This document shows positions 29,017 to 38,751 of a stretch of 64,000 bases of DNA, one piece after another. Source of the DNA: Pseudomonadota bacterium (GTDB taxonomy: Bacteria; Pseudomonadota; Gammaproteobacteria; Steroidobacterales; Steroidobacteraceae); assembly GCA_016713725.1 (NCBI GenBank), contig JADJOO010000018.1, forward strand, positions 72,406 through 136,405, given 5' to 3'. The position numbers and the translations under genes are program-made. Position 1 is the first letter of the stretch, and every line of letters starts with the position of its first letter. Under the pieces are notes generated by a model, which saw only the letters and a program-made list of their open reading frames with translations, did not search any database and was not told where the DNA came from.

Positions 29017-29870
29017 GTGGCTGGCGCGGCCCCGCGTTTCGAAAAACGAAGGCATGTGCCGGCAAGCGTGCGTGCCGGGCGCCTCGCGCTGATCAGCGTG
29101 GCCATCGGCTTCCTGGCCCTGCTGCTGCTGGCGCCGCTCGGGGCCGTGCTCGGGCAGGCGTTCGCGGAGGGCTGGCGCGTCTTCCTCGAATCGTTCGACA
29201 ACCGGGACACGGTCGCCGCGATCAAGCTGACGCTGCTCACGGCGGCGATCGTCGTGCCGGTCAATACGCTGTTCGGTATCGCGGCCGCCTGGGCGATCGC
29301 GAAATTCGAGTTCAAGGGCAAGAGCCTGCTGATCACGCTGATCGACCTGCCGTTCGCGATATCGCCGGTCATCGCGGGCCTGGTGTTCGTCATGCTGTTC
29401 GGCGCACACGGCTGGTGGGGCCAGTGGCTGCAGGATCGCGACATCCAGGTCATCTTCGCGGTGCCAGGCATCGTGCTGGCCACCCTGTTCGTGACGTTTC
29501 CCTACGTCGCGCGCGAGCTCATCCCGCTGATGCAGCAGCAGGGCAGCGAGGAAGAGGAGGCGGCCATCACGCTCGGCGCCGGCGCCTGGACCACTTCCTG
29601 CGCGTCACGCTGCCGAAGATCCGCTGGGGCCTCATCTACGGGGTGATCCTGTGCAACGCCCGCGCCATGGGCGAGTTCGGCGCGGTCTCCGTCGTGTCCG
29701 GCCACATCCGCGGCCTGACGACGACGATGCCGCTGCAGGTGGAGATTCTCTACAACGAGTACCTGTTCGTGGCAGCCTTCGCAGTGGCGTCCGTGCTCGC
29801 GCTGCTGGCGATCGTGACGCTCGTCATCAAGACCCTCGTGGAGTGGCGTGCCGACAGGCGCACAGGCTGA
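29017..29870 (+). CDS. cysW: Sulfate/thiosulfate ABC permease CysW, one frameshift
   Basis: Partner permease of CysT. It starts with GTG one base after the cysT stop. TM spans are evident (LALISVAIGFLALLLLAPLG, ITLIDLPFAISPVIAGLVFV). Near 29590 the frame shifts within the EAA loop: EEEEAAITLGAGAWTT is followed in another frame by FLRVTLPKIRWGLIYGVILC, NARAMGEFGAVSVVSGHI and a final TM span. One missing base explains it. The 3' end overlaps the ATG of the histidine kinase (TGATG), so the sensor is coupled to the transporter. Confidence 0.9.
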
Positions 29871-31999
29871 TGGACAAGATTCCTGCATTGCTGAAAGACG
29901 GGTTGACGAGCCTCCGGCGACTGGCGGCCGGGCCGGCCACGCTCGAGCGCACGCTCACGCTCACGCTCGGCGGACTCGTGCTCGCCGCGATCCTGGTGCT
30001 GGCCATCAGCGCCGTCGGCCTGCTGCACAAGCAGGCCGAACAGCAGGCGATCGCCCGGGTCCAGCTCGCGGGCGTTGCCGCGCGCGAGGAACTTCGTCGC
30101 CTCAGCGAAGACACGCTCACGACGACGCGCGTGCTCGCAGACCGCCAGGCGCTGCAAAGGCTGATACGGGCGGGCAACCGCGAGCAGACCGAGCTGTTCC
30201 TGCGACGCAGCTGTGGCGTGCTCAATCTTGGCGCCTGCGCCGTTGTCGCCGGTCCGAACGTCATTGCGAGCACGGGCCGGAACGTGGCGTGGAACGAGAC
30301 GCTCGAAGCGACGGCGGACCAGGGCGAACGCTTCATGCTGGCCCCGGCCTGGCAGCCGGACGGCCTGATCGGAGCCACGGCGCTGGTGCCCAATTTCGTC
30401 GAGACCCGTGTCGTCGCATTGCGCTATTTCGACGCCCGGCTCGCCGTCACCCTGTCCCAGCAGGCGGGCATGCCGATCCGTCTCGTCCGACTGTCGAACT
30501 GGCTCGACAACGTCGAGCCCGATTTCAAGGAACTGCATTCGACGGCGCTTTCGCGCGCCGAAAGCGTGGCGCGCCGCATCGAGCCGCGCGACCTGTTTGC
30601 GTCGAGCACCCCGATCTTCGCGTCGACCGGCGAGGGCATCGCGTTGCTCGAGGCGCGACTGCCCGCGTCCGAGAGCGACTCGGAAGTGGCCGGATTCGTG
30701 CGTCGCCTCGGTTGGACGGCCTTCCTGCTGAGCCTCGGCGCTGTCGCTGCTGCCCTGCTGCTGGCGCGGCGCATCGTGCAGCCGCTGGAGTCCGTTGCTG
30801 AATCCGCGACCCGGCTCGGACGGGGCGACTTTTCCGCCTCGATCCCCGTCGCGGGTGGCGGCCCCGAGGTCGTTGCGCTCGCCAGGACCCTCGAGGACAT
30901 GCGACGCCACCTGGTCGAGCTGACGGCGACCTTGCGACGTCGCGAGGCCGACGCGCAGGCGCTGTTGCGAGGCGTGGTCGAGGGTGTGTATGCCGTCGAT
31001 TCCAGCCGCAACGTGAAGTACCTCAACCCGCAGGCGGAGCGCATGCTCGGCGTGGAGTCCGGCACGGCCGTCGGCAGATTCTGCGGCGACGTGCTCAAGC
31101 CCTGCACATTGCCGGATGGCACGCAACCATGCGCCACCGCGTGCCCGATCGTCGCCTCGCGCGAGCACGGCCAGGCGCAGGCCACGGAGCTGCTCCAGCG
31201 CGCGGATGGCGCGAGGCGCACGGTGATCATCACCAGTGCCGGCATGGTCGACGGCTTGCAGGTGCAGGTCATGCGCGACGAGACTGACCTCGAGGCGGCC
31301 CGCCGCGCGCGCGACACTATCCTCGCCAACATTTCACACGAGTTCCGGACGCCGCTCGCCGCGCAACTCGCGTCGATCGAGCTGCTGCAGGAGAACCTGC
31401 ACTCCCTGCCGCGCGAGCAGCTGGAAGAACTCGTGACGTCGTTGCGCCGGGGCTCGCTGCGGTTGACGCGGCTGATCGATAACCTGCTCGAGAGCGTCCG
31501 CATCGAGTCGGGGCAGCTCGCGATCCGTCAGCAGCACCTGCAGTTGCACGAGGTCGTGCAGGATGCGGTGGAACTCGTGGGCAGCCTGTTCACGCAACGC
31601 AGTCAGACGCTCGCGGTGGACGTGCCGGAAGAGTTGCCGGCGCTGGTGGGGGACGCGCCGCGCCTGACGCAGGTCTTCGTCAACCTGCTGGCCAACGCCA
31701 ACAAGTTCGGGCCGGAGGGCAGCACGGTCAGCATTGCCGCGCGACTCGTCGACGGCATGCTGGAGACCACCGTGGACGATGCCGGTCCCGGCGTTACGGA
31801 GAGCGAGCGTGGCTCGATCTTCGAGCGCTTCCATCGCGCGTCCGCGGACGAGCCGGAGCCGCGCGGCCTCGGCCTGGGGCTGTGGATCGTGAAGTCGATC
31901 GTGGAACGTCACGGTGGCACGGTGGCGGCCATGCGCGGCGAACAGGGGCTCACGCGCTTCGTGGTCCGGTTGCCTGCCGCAGGGACAGACGCGTCATGA
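29870..31999 (+). CDS. Membrane sensor histidine kinase
   Basis: A 709-residue kinase in the same transcription unit as cysATW. TM1 is at ~31-52, a periplasmic sensor domain at 53-280, TM2 at ~282-300, then HAMP. A PAS-like domain (365-470) contains four Cys (405, 412, 421, 425) in 21 residues, a candidate metal or redox site, although similar Cys patterns recur in PAS domains. The phospho-acceptor is His490 in ISHEFRTPLAAQL; the ATPase has NLLANANKFGPEG and GLGLGLWIVKSIVERHGG. Its stop overlaps the response regulator ATG (ATGA). It may sense sulfate supply or envelope redox state. Confidence 0.92.
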   Translation: MDKIPALLKDGLTSLRRLAAGPATLERTLTLTLGGLVLAAILVLAISAVGLLHKQAEQQAIARVQLAGVAAREELRRLSEDTLTTTRVLADRQALQRLIRAGNREQTELFLRRSCGVLNLGACAVVAGPNVIASTGRNVAWNETLEATADQGERFMLAPAWQPDGLIGATALVPNFVETRVVALRYFDARLAVTLSQQAGMPIRLVRLSNWLDNVEPDFKELHSTALSRAESVARRIEPRDLFASSTPIFASTGEGIALLEARLPASESDSEVAGFVRRLGWTAFLLSLGAVAAALLLARRIVQPLESVAESATRLGRGDFSASIPVAGGGPEVVALARTLEDMRRHLVELTATLRRREADAQALLRGVVEGVYAVDSSRNVKYLNPQAERMLGVESGTAVGRFCGDVLKPCTLPDGTQPCATACPIVASREHGQAQATELLQRADGARRTVIITSAGMVDGLQVQVMRDETDLEAARRARDTILANISHEFRTPLAAQLASIELLQENLHSLPREQLEELVTSLRRGSLRLTRLIDNLLESVRIESGQLAIRQQHLQLHEVVQDAVELVGSLFTQRSQTLAVDVPEELPALVGDAPRLTQVFVNLLANANKFGPEGSTVSIAARLVDGMLETTVDDAGPGVTESERGSIFERFHRASADEPEPRGLGLGLWIVKSIVERHGGTVAAMRGEQGLTRFVVRLPAAGTDAS

Positions 32000-32688
32000 A
32001 AATCCTGGTCGTCGACGACGACCCCGACCTGTTGTCGCTCGTCGGCTTCGCGCTGACGCAGTCGGGATTCGTCGTCGTCAAGGCGGCCGACGTGCCGTCC
32101 GCACTGCAGGTGTTTGCCGCGGAGTCGCCCGATCTCGCGATCCTGGACATCAACCTGCCCGGCGGCAGCGGCTTCGACATCTGCACGGCGATTCGCCGGC
32201 AGTCGCGTATCCCCGTGATGATGCTGACGGCGCGCGGCGAGGAGGAAGACCTGGTGCGGGCGCTCGACCTCGGCGCGGACGACTACCTCACCAAGCCGTT
32301 CAGTCCGCGCACGCTGCTGGCGCGAGCGCGGGCATTGCTGCGACGTGCGGGACTCGAAACGGGCGGTTCGATGACCGTTGGCTCGTTGCGCCTCGACCTG
32401 GAAGCGCACGTGCTGCATGTCGGTGCGGCGCAGCCTGTCAAACTGACGAAGCTCGAATCGCGCCTGCTGCAGATCCTGATTGCGAATGCCGGTCATGTCG
32501 TCGGCACGGAGCGGCTGCTCACGCACGTTTGGGGGCATCGCGGCAGCGGCGACCGGCAACTGCTCAAGCAGCTGGTGCACCGGCTGCGGCAGAAGATCGA
32601 GGAAGATCCGGCGGCGCCGCGGGTGCTGCAGACGGCGGCGGGGGCGGGGTACAGGCTGGAGGACAAAGGGGTTAGGGGTAGGGGTTAG
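31996..32688 (+). CDS. OmpR/PhoB-family response regulator
   Basis: A 230-residue regulator paired with the preceding kinase. The receiver has acidic DDD at 7-9, phospho-Asp51 (LAILDINLPGG) and Lys in LTKPFSP. The winged-helix domain has KLTKLESRLLQILIANAGHVV and LVHRLRQKIEEDP, ending GAGYRLED. The last few codons and the stop come from a G-rich repeat (32665-32711), giving an odd KGVRGRG tail that looks like a later extension. Last gene of the cysATW-sensor unit. Confidence 0.93.
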   Translation: MKILVVDDDPDLLSLVGFALTQSGFVVVKAADVPSALQVFAAESPDLAILDINLPGGSGFDICTAIRRQSRIPVMMLTARGEEEDLVRALDLGADDYLTKPFSPRTLLARARALLRRAGLETGGSMTVGSLRLDLEAHVLHVGAAQPVKLTKLESRLLQILIANAGHVVGTERLLTHVWGHRGSGDRQLLKQLVHRLRQKIEEDPAAPRVLQTAAGAGYRLEDKGVRGRG

Positions 32689-32711
32689 GGGGGTTAGGGG
32701 GTTAGTCGGAA
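32665..32711 (+). repeat. G-rich GGGGTTAGGGG repeat, copy 2
   Basis: Six G-tracts of 4-6 G separated by TTA or TA, ending TTAGTCGGAA exactly as copy 1. It overlaps the last codons and stop of the response regulator. Predicted to form a G-quadruplex on the plus (mRNA) strand. Confidence 0.7.
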
Positions 32712-32778
32712 GGTGCGGTTGTTGGGAAGGTTCCGTGGCACGCCCGGGGTACGCAGCAAAGTGACGACTCGTGCAGAA

Positions 32779-33678
32779 ATGGAAGTGATGGCGGCGAAGC
32801 TCGCAGCTCATCCAGACTATCGGGTGCTGCGACGGCTGGACACGTCGCACCAGCGACCAGCCCTCGCAGGGCCCGCCGTTCGGCACGCCGCGATCGTCGA
32901 CACCGAGACCACCGGTACGGATTCGACGACCGACAAGGTCATCGAACTCGCGATCGTCGTGGTTGAGTACAGCCCCGTCACGGGAACCGTCGGGCGCGTG
33001 CTCGAGACCTACGATGCGCTCGAAGATCCGGGCATGCCGATCCCGCCCTCGTCGACCGCCATTCACGGCATCACCGATGAAATGGTCGTGGGCCAGCGCA
33101 TCGACGACGCGCGCGTCGGTCAGCTGCTCGAGTCGGTTGGCATCGTGATCGCCCACAACGCAGGTTTCGACCGCAAGTTCCTCGAGCCCCGCCTGCCCGT
33201 GTTCGCTGCGCTGCCGTGGGGCTGTTCGTGGCAGGAAGTGCCGTGGAGCGACGCGGGTATCGCGAGTTCCAAGCTCGAGTACCTCGCGTATCGGCACGGC
33301 TTCTTCTACGACGGCCACCGCGCCGAAGCCGATTGCCATGCGCTGCTAGAGGTGCTCTCGCAGCCTTTCGGCGCGACAGGCGGCACCGCGCTGAAGGTGC
33401 TGCTGGACTCCGCGCGCAGCCCGTCGTTCCGATTGTGGGCGAACAACTCGCCGTTCGAGACCAAGGACGTGCTCAGGCAACGCGGGTACTGGTGGGATGC
33501 CGGCCGCCGCTGCTGGTCCGTAGAGGTGCGGTCGCAGGAGGCGGTGCAGGCAGAACTCTCGTGGCTGCGCGACGCCGTCTACGCCGGCAAGAACGTCGAG
33601 CTCGACCTCGAAGAGTTCGACGCCAGGACGCGATACGCCGCGCGCGATGGACGACGCACGAAGTTGCGGACGAAGTGA
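32779..33678 (+). CDS. DnaQ-like 3'-5' exonuclease
   Basis: About 299 residues. DEDDh-type exonuclease: ExoI motif VDTETTGTD, ExoII HNAGFDRKF, and ExoIII His/Asp in YDGHRAEADCHALLEVL. An additional C-terminal domain (RLWANNSPFETKDVLRQRGYWWDAGRRCW) is as in the PRK09182-type DNA polymerase III epsilon-like proteins. The start was placed at 32779 (MEVMAAKLAAHPDY); upstream in-frame sequence is G-rich repeat. It likely works in repair or RNA/DNA turnover rather than as the core proofreader. Confidence 0.85.
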   Translation: MEVMAAKLAAHPDYRVLRRLDTSHQRPALAGPAVRHAAIVDTETTGTDSTTDKVIELAIVVVEYSPVTGTVGRVLETYDALEDPGMPIPPSSTAIHGITDEMVVGQRIDDARVGQLLESVGIVIAHNAGFDRKFLEPRLPVFAALPWGCSWQEVPWSDAGIASSKLEYLAYRHGFFYDGHRAEADCHALLEVLSQPFGATGGTALKVLLDSARSPSFRLWANNSPFETKDVLRQRGYWWDAGRRCWSVEVRSQEAVQAELSWLRDAVYAGKNVELDLEEFDARTRYAARDGRRTKLRTK

Positions 33679-33721
33679 CCCGGGTTCATCCTTGCGGGCC
33701 AGTCACGCAGGAAACTTCTAC

Positions 33722-33931
33722 ATGTCGGTGAAAGACAGCAACGGCAACACGCTGGCCGAGGGCGATTCGGTGCAGGTCATCAAGGACCTGAAGGTGAAAG
33801 GATCGTCGGAGACGCTGAAGCGCGGCACGGTGTTCAAGAACATCCGCCTCACCGACGACGAGGAAGCGATCGAATGCGGGCAGGGTCGCAACACCGTCGT
33901 CCTTAAGACCTGCTTCCTGAAAAAAGCCTGA
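33722..33931 (+). CDS. PhnA-domain protein (YjdM C-terminal type)
   Basis: 69 residues: VKDSNGNTLAEGDSVQVIKDLKVKGSS, VFKNIRLTDDEEAIECGQG, LKTCFLKKA. This is the PhnA SH3-like domain alone; the N-terminal zinc ribbon of full YjdM (about 110 aa) is absent. The AGGAAA ribosome site fixes the ATG. The family name comes from a phosphonate cluster but its real role is unknown. Confidence 0.85.
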   Translation: MSVKDSNGNTLAEGDSVQVIKDLKVKGSSETLKRGTVFKNIRLTDDEEAIECGQGRNTVVLKTCFLKKA

Positions 33932-33980
33932 ATCTCGCCGCCACGGCTGCCGTGGCCGCCCTGCGCCTGGAGGTAATTCG

Positions 33981-35717
33981 ATGATGGACATCGTGCACCG
34001 CTTCCGGGCTTGCACACTGCTGCTGGCTGGGGCACTGGTACCGTGCAGCCTCGCCTCCGCAGCGTCGGCGCCGGCCGATCTGGTCGTCGTCGATGCCTCC
34101 ATTGCGACCATGGTGCCGGGCGCGCCGAGAGTCTCCGCGCTCGCCGTCCGGGGTGACCGGATCGTCGCGATGGGTACCGATGCAGAGATCCGCGCGCTGG
34201 CCGGACCCGCGACCCGCATGCTCGATGTCGACGGGCGCCTGGTGACGCCGGGATTCATCGAAGGGCACGGGCACTTCATGTCGCTGGGCGAGACGCTCGG
34301 CCTGCTCGACCTGCGCGCGGTGGGCAGCTGGGACGACATCGTCGCGAAAGTTCGCGCTGCCGCAACGGCGGCCAAGCCCGGGGAATGGATTCGCGGCGCG
34401 GGCTGGCACCAGGAGAAATGGTCATCGCTGCCTGCCGGTGCCGTCGACGGCGTGCCGACTCACGATTCCCTCACCGCCGCAGCGCCGCGCAACCCGGTCA
34501 TGCTCGAACACGCGAGCGGCCACGGCGTCGTGGTCAATGCAGCGGCGCTGGCTGCCGCAGGAATCGACGACCGTACGCCCGACCCTGCGGGCGGCCGCAT
34601 CGTCCGCGACGGCCAGGGACATGCGACCGGCTGGCTGGTCGACAATGCAATGAGCCTTGCACAGGCGGCGCTCGCACGCGACCGGGAGTCGATGTCCCCG
34701 GAGGCGAGGCGTGCGGAGCGCGTCGCACAGGTGCGGCGCGCGGGCGCTGACGCCATCGCCAAGGGCGTCACGACCTTCCACGACGCCGGTACGCCGTTCG
34801 CAGATATCGACCTGTATCGGGAGCTGGCTGGCCGGGGCGAGTTGCCGTTGCGGTTGTACGTGATGGTCGGTGGCGAATCCAACGCGAGCATGGCGAGCCA
34901 GCTCGCGCGCTACCGCACCATCGGATACGCCGGCAACTTCCTCACCGTGCGCGCGATCAAGCGCATGGCCGACGGCGCCCTCGGCTCACGCAGCGCGCTG
35001 CTGCTCGAGCCGTACAGCGACGACCCCGGCAACACCGGCCTGCGCGTCGATACGCTGGAGACGATCGCCGGCACCGGCGAACTCGCGCTGGCCCACGGTT
35101 ACCAGCTGAACACCCACGCGATCGGCGACCGCGCCAATCGCGACATCCTCGACCTCTATGCCCGGGTGTGGCGGGGAGTGGACCAGCCACAGGCGCTGCG
35201 CTGGCGCATCGAGCATGCGCAGCACCTGCACCCGGCCGACGTGCCGCGCTTCGGCCGCATGGGCGTGATTGCCGCCATGCAGGGCGTGCACGCCACATCC
35301 GACGGACCCTGGGTGCCGAAGCGGTTGGGCGAGCCGCGCGCGGGCGAGCGCACCTACGTCTGGCGCGCCTTGTGGGATGCCGGCGCGGTGATTGCCAACG
35401 GCACCGATACGCCCGTCGAGGACGTGGATCCGCTGGCCAGTTATCGCGCGACCGTGACCAGGCGACTGGCTGATGGCAGCACGTTTCACCCGGAGCAGCG
35501 TTTGACCCGCGAAGAGGCGCTGGCCACGTACACGCGCAACAATGCCTACGCCGCCTTCGAGGAAGGCGAGAAGGGCACGCTCGAGCCCGGCAAGCTCGCG
35601 GACTTCGTGGTGCTCTCGCACGACATCCTGCAGGTGCCGGAGCAGGAGCTGGCCGCGACGAAAGTGCTGTACACGGTGCTGGGCGGCCGCATCGTCCACG
35701 CCGCGCCGGCGCAGTGA
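33981..35717 (+). CDS. Secreted amidohydrolase (YtcJ/NfdA-like)
   Basis: A 578-residue metal-dependent hydrolase of the amidohydrolase-3 family. A signal peptide (about 28 residues, ending ASA) indicates a periplasmic enzyme. Metal ligands are visible as EGHGHFM (HxH), the active-site Lys is probably in RAIKRMADGALGSR, later His in LNTHAIGDRANRD and IEHAQHL, and Asp in ANGTDTPVED. GGAGGT precedes the ATG. Substrates of this family are imides, hydantoin-like or N-acyl compounds; it cannot be specified here. Confidence 0.88.
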   Translation: MMDIVHRFRACTLLLAGALVPCSLASAASAPADLVVVDASIATMVPGAPRVSALAVRGDRIVAMGTDAEIRALAGPATRMLDVDGRLVTPGFIEGHGHFMSLGETLGLLDLRAVGSWDDIVAKVRAAATAAKPGEWIRGAGWHQEKWSSLPAGAVDGVPTHDSLTAAAPRNPVMLEHASGHGVVVNAAALAAAGIDDRTPDPAGGRIVRDGQGHATGWLVDNAMSLAQAALARDRESMSPEARRAERVAQVRRAGADAIAKGVTTFHDAGTPFADIDLYRELAGRGELPLRLYVMVGGESNASMASQLARYRTIGYAGNFLTVRAIKRMADGALGSRSALLLEPYSDDPGNTGLRVDTLETIAGTGELALAHGYQLNTHAIGDRANRDILDLYARVWRGVDQPQALRWRIEHAQHLHPADVPRFGRMGVIAAMQGVHATSDGPWVPKRLGEPRAGERTYVWRALWDAGAVIANGTDTPVEDVDPLASYRATVTRRLADGSTFHPEQRLTREEALATYTRNNAYAAFEEGEKGTLEPGKLADFVVLSHDILQVPEQELAATKVLYTVLGGRIVHAAPAQ

Positions 35718-35724
35718 CGCGCGC

Positions 35725-37566
35725 TCAGCGATAGCCCCGTGCCTGCAACGCGAAGAGCCCGGCGTAGTGCCCGCCGAGTTGCATCAACGCCTCGTGGCTG
35801 CCGCGCTCGAGAATGCGGCCGCCCTCGATCACGAGGATCTGGTCGGCCATGCGCACCGTCGAAAAGCGGTGCGAGATCAGGATCACCATGCGCGAGCGGG
35901 CGAGGGCCTGGAACTGCTCGAAGACCTGCGCTTCGGCGCGCGCGTCCATTGCCGCCGTGGGCTCGTCGAGCACGAGGATGTCTGCATCCTCGCGCATGAA
36001 CGCGCGTGACAACGCGACCTTCTGCCACTGGCCGCCCGACAGCTCGCGGCCGTCCTTGAACCACTTGCCGAGTTGCGTCGCATAGCCGCCTGGCAGCTCC
36101 TCGATGAATGGCGCTGCCATGCCGAGCCCGGCTGCTTCGCGCCAGCGTGCTTCGTCCTCGAAGTGCGTGACGTCACCCGCGCCGATGTTCTCGCCGACCT
36201 TGAGCTGGTAGCGCGCGAAGTCCTGGAAAATCACGCCGACACGTCGCCGCAGCGCTGCCGGCTGCCAGTCGTCGAGATTCGTGCCGTCGAGCAGGATGCG
36301 TCCGGCGTCTGGCGTGTAGAGACGCGTCAGCAGCTTGATCAACGTCGTCTTGCCGGAACCGTTCTCGCCGACCAGTGCCAGGCTTTCGCCCGGCCGCAGC
36401 GTGAAGCTCACGTCACGGACCGCGGGTTCGGTCGCGCCCGGATAGGTGAAGCTGACCTGCTCGAACTGCAGGCCGGTGCCCGGCGAGGCGCCCGTCGTCA
36501 GCGTTCCCGTCGCAGCGGCCACCGGCGTGTCGAGGTAGTCGTAGAGCGTCGACAGGTACAGGTTGTCTTCGTACATGCCGCCGATCGCCGAGAGGATCGA
36601 GGACACGGCCGACTGGCCTTGCCGGAACAGCAGCACGTACATCGTCATCTGGCCGAGCGTGATCTGGCCTCGCACCGCGCTCACGGCGACCCATGCGTAC
36701 GCCGCGTAGAACGCGCCGGTGCTGACGAGACCCAGGAAGAAGCCCCAGGTGTCGCGGCGGATCGTGAGCGCGCGGTCCTCGCGAAACACCTTCTGGAAAA
36801 TCTGCCGGTAGCGGTCGAGCAGGCGCGGCCCCAGCTCGAACAGCTTCACTTCCTTGGCGTGATCTTCACGCGCAATGACCGTCTCCAGGTACATCTGCAT
36901 GCGCGTCTCGGGCGAGCGCCAGCGGAAGAGACGGAAGGCGTCGCCGGAGAACTTGGCCTCGGCGACAAACGAGGGCAGGCCCGCGAGCAGCAGCACCGCG
37001 ACGGCCCACGGCGAGAACTGCGCCAGCAGCGTGCCGAAACTGAGCAACGCAATCGCGTTCTGCACCAGGCCGAAGCTGCTCATCACCAGGGCAAGCGGCC
37101 GCGTCGACGCCTCCCGTCGCGCTCGCGTCAGTTTGTCGTAGAACTCCGAGTCTTCGAAATGACGCAGGTCGAGCGTGAGTGCCTTCTCGAGGATCATCTC
37201 GTTCACGCGCTGGCCGAGCTGGGCGCGCAGCAGTGACTGGCAAGTCGAAAGTCCACGCTGCACCGCCGCGAGCGAGGCCACCAGCACGCCTTCGAGCACG
37301 ACGTAACTGAGCACGGTGGAAAGATCGGTGCCGCCCGACGCCTGGTGGAGGCCGACTGCCGCCACGACGGCGTCGACGATCTTCGCGCCGACGAACGCAA
37401 TGCCGGCGGGCAGCATGCCGGCCAGCAGCGTGAGCGCAGCGAGCGCGACGGTGAGCCGCTTGCTCGTCGACCAGACGAGTTCGAGGGCGTGCCTCGTATA
37501 GCGGAAGACGTCGCCGAGCCCTTTGAGGCTGGCAAATGCACCTTCCGCGGGGGGGCGGCCGTGCAC
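35725..37566 (-). CDS. ABC exporter, fused permease-ATPase
   Basis: A 613-residue half-transporter of the MsbA/multidrug type. The N-terminal ~320 residues contain about six TM spans (for example LTVALAALTLLAGMLPAGIAF). The ATPase has Walker A GENGSGKT, Q-loop VIFQDFARYQLKVGENI, signature LSGGQWQKVALSRAF, Walker B ILVLDEPTAAMD and H-loop ISHRFSTVRMAD. The signature Gln-Trp is slightly atypical. The start is GTG at 37566. It probably acts as a homodimer; the substrate is unknown. It converges with the amidohydrolase. Confidence 0.9.
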   Translation of the reverse strand: MHGRPPAEGAFASLKGLGDVFRYTRHALELVWSTSKRLTVALAALTLLAGMLPAGIAFVGAKIVDAVVAAVGLHQASGGTDLSTVLSYVVLEGVLVASLAAVQRGLSTCQSLLRAQLGQRVNEMILEKALTLDLRHFEDSEFYDKLTRARREASTRPLALVMSSFGLVQNAIALLSFGTLLAQFSPWAVAVLLLAGLPSFVAEAKFSGDAFRLFRWRSPETRMQMYLETVIAREDHAKEVKLFELGPRLLDRYRQIFQKVFREDRALTIRRDTWGFFLGLVSTGAFYAAYAWVAVSAVRGQITLGQMTMYVLLFRQGQSAVSSILSAIGGMYEDNLYLSTLYDYLDTPVAAATGTLTTGASPGTGLQFEQVSFTYPGATEPAVRDVSFTLRPGESLALVGENGSGKTTLIKLLTRLYTPDAGRILLDGTNLDDWQPAALRRRVGVIFQDFARYQLKVGENIGAGDVTHFEDEARWREAAGLGMAAPFIEELPGGYATQLGKWFKDGRELSGGQWQKVALSRAFMREDADILVLDEPTAAMDARAEAQVFEQFQALARSRMVILISHRFSTVRMADQILVIEGGRILERGSHEALMQLGGHYAGLFALQARGYR

Positions 37567-37639
37567 CCGGGCTCGACGACGTATGCAGTTTACGGCCGGC
37601 TACCATGTGCCCGGCACCTTGCCACAAACGGTGCCTTCG

Positions 37640-38653
37640 TCACTTGCGCAGGTAGATCCTGTCGAACGCGGCGTCCGCTGCAAAATGCGTGGCATTGGCT
37701 GTTTTCCAGCCACCGAAGTCCGCGATAGTCAGCATGCGGACGCTGGGAAATTCCGCCGCGTGCCGCGCCGCGACTTCCGGATCGCGCGGCCGGTAATGGT
37801 GCCGGGCTGCGATCTCCTGTGCTTCCTTCGAATACAGGTGCTCGACGTAGGCACGCGCGACTTCGACGGTCCCGCGACGGATGGCGACCTTGTCCACCAT
37901 GGCGACGGGTGGCTCCGCGAGGATGCTGATCGACGGCACGACCGTCTCCAGTTCCTGCTTCGGCAGCCGCTTCGAAGCCATGAAAGCCTCGTTCTCCCAC
38001 GTGATGATGACGTCGCCGATGCCACGCTGCGCAAAGGTCGTGAGCGAGGCGCGGGCGCCCGTATCGAGCACCGGCACGTTCCTGTAGAGCTTGCCGATGA
38101 ACTCCGCGGCCGTGGCCTCGCTGCCGCCCGGTTGGTGCAGCGCCCACGCCCACGCGGCCAGGTAGTTCCAGCGTGCGCCGCCCGACGTCTTTGGATTCGG
38201 CGTGATGACTGCAACGCCCGGCTTGATCAGGTCGCCCCAGTCGCGGATGCCTTTCGGATTGCCCTTGCGCACCAGGAAAACGATCGTCGAGGTGTAGGGG
38301 GAACTGCTGTGGGGCAGCCGACCCTGCCAGTTGGCGGGCAGGAGCTTGCCTTTGCTCGCCAGTGCGTCGATGTCATAGGCCAGCGCGAGCGTGACCACGT
38401 CGGCCGGCAGGCCGTCGATGACCGTGCGCGCCTGTTTCCCCGAGCCGCCGTGCAACTGCCGGATCGCGACGTCCTCGCCGGTCTGTTTTTTCCAGTACTG
38501 CGCGAACTCCTGGTTGTACGCATCGTAGAACTCACGCGTCGGGTCGTACGACACGTTGAGCAGCGTCACCTCGGCACGGGCGCTGGAGCCGATCAGGGAG
38601 CCGAGCAGGGTGGCGACGAACACCAGCCCGGACACGAAAACGGGGAACTTCAT
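37640..38653 (-). CDS. sbp: Sulfate-binding periplasmic protein, paralogue 1
   Basis: Solute receptor for sulfate/thiosulfate ABC import, 337 residues from MKFPVFVSG (an upstream 19-codon extension is unlikely). A signal peptide ends SARA. Family landmarks: LLNVSYDPTREFYDAYN, HGGSGKQARTVIDGLPADVVTLAL, TPNPKTSGGARWNYLAAWAW and VITWEN-like IIITWENEA. Ends FDRIYLRK. It lies next to a closely similar copy with 98 nt between, so they arose by tandem duplication. Both could feed the CysTWA permease encoded ~10 kb away. Confidence 0.94.
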   Translation of the reverse strand: MKFPVFVSGLVFVATLLGSLIGSSARAEVTLLNVSYDPTREFYDAYNQEFAQYWKKQTGEDVAIRQLHGGSGKQARTVIDGLPADVVTLALAYDIDALASKGKLLPANWQGRLPHSSSPYTSTIVFLVRKGNPKGIRDWGDLIKPGVAVITPNPKTSGGARWNYLAAWAWALHQPGGSEATAAEFIGKLYRNVPVLDTGARASLTTFAQRGIGDVIITWENEAFMASKRLPKQELETVVPSISILAEPPVAMVDKVAIRRGTVEVARAYVEHLYSKEAQEIAARHHYRPRDPEVAARHAAEFPSVRMLTIADFGGWKTANATHFAADAAFDRIYLRK

Positions 38654-38751
38654 GCGCAGGTCTCCAGGGGGGAGACATGGTAACGCGACCGGCGGTGGTG
38701 CCGGTGGCAACTCGTCCCTGAGTCGCCGCCGAAGATTCCGCCGTCAGGCCG

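Noticed and set aside
32653..32711. Protein repeat of Pro/Leu/Thr/Asn on the minus strand
   Set aside because: It is only the translation of the G-rich DNA repeat, not a gene.
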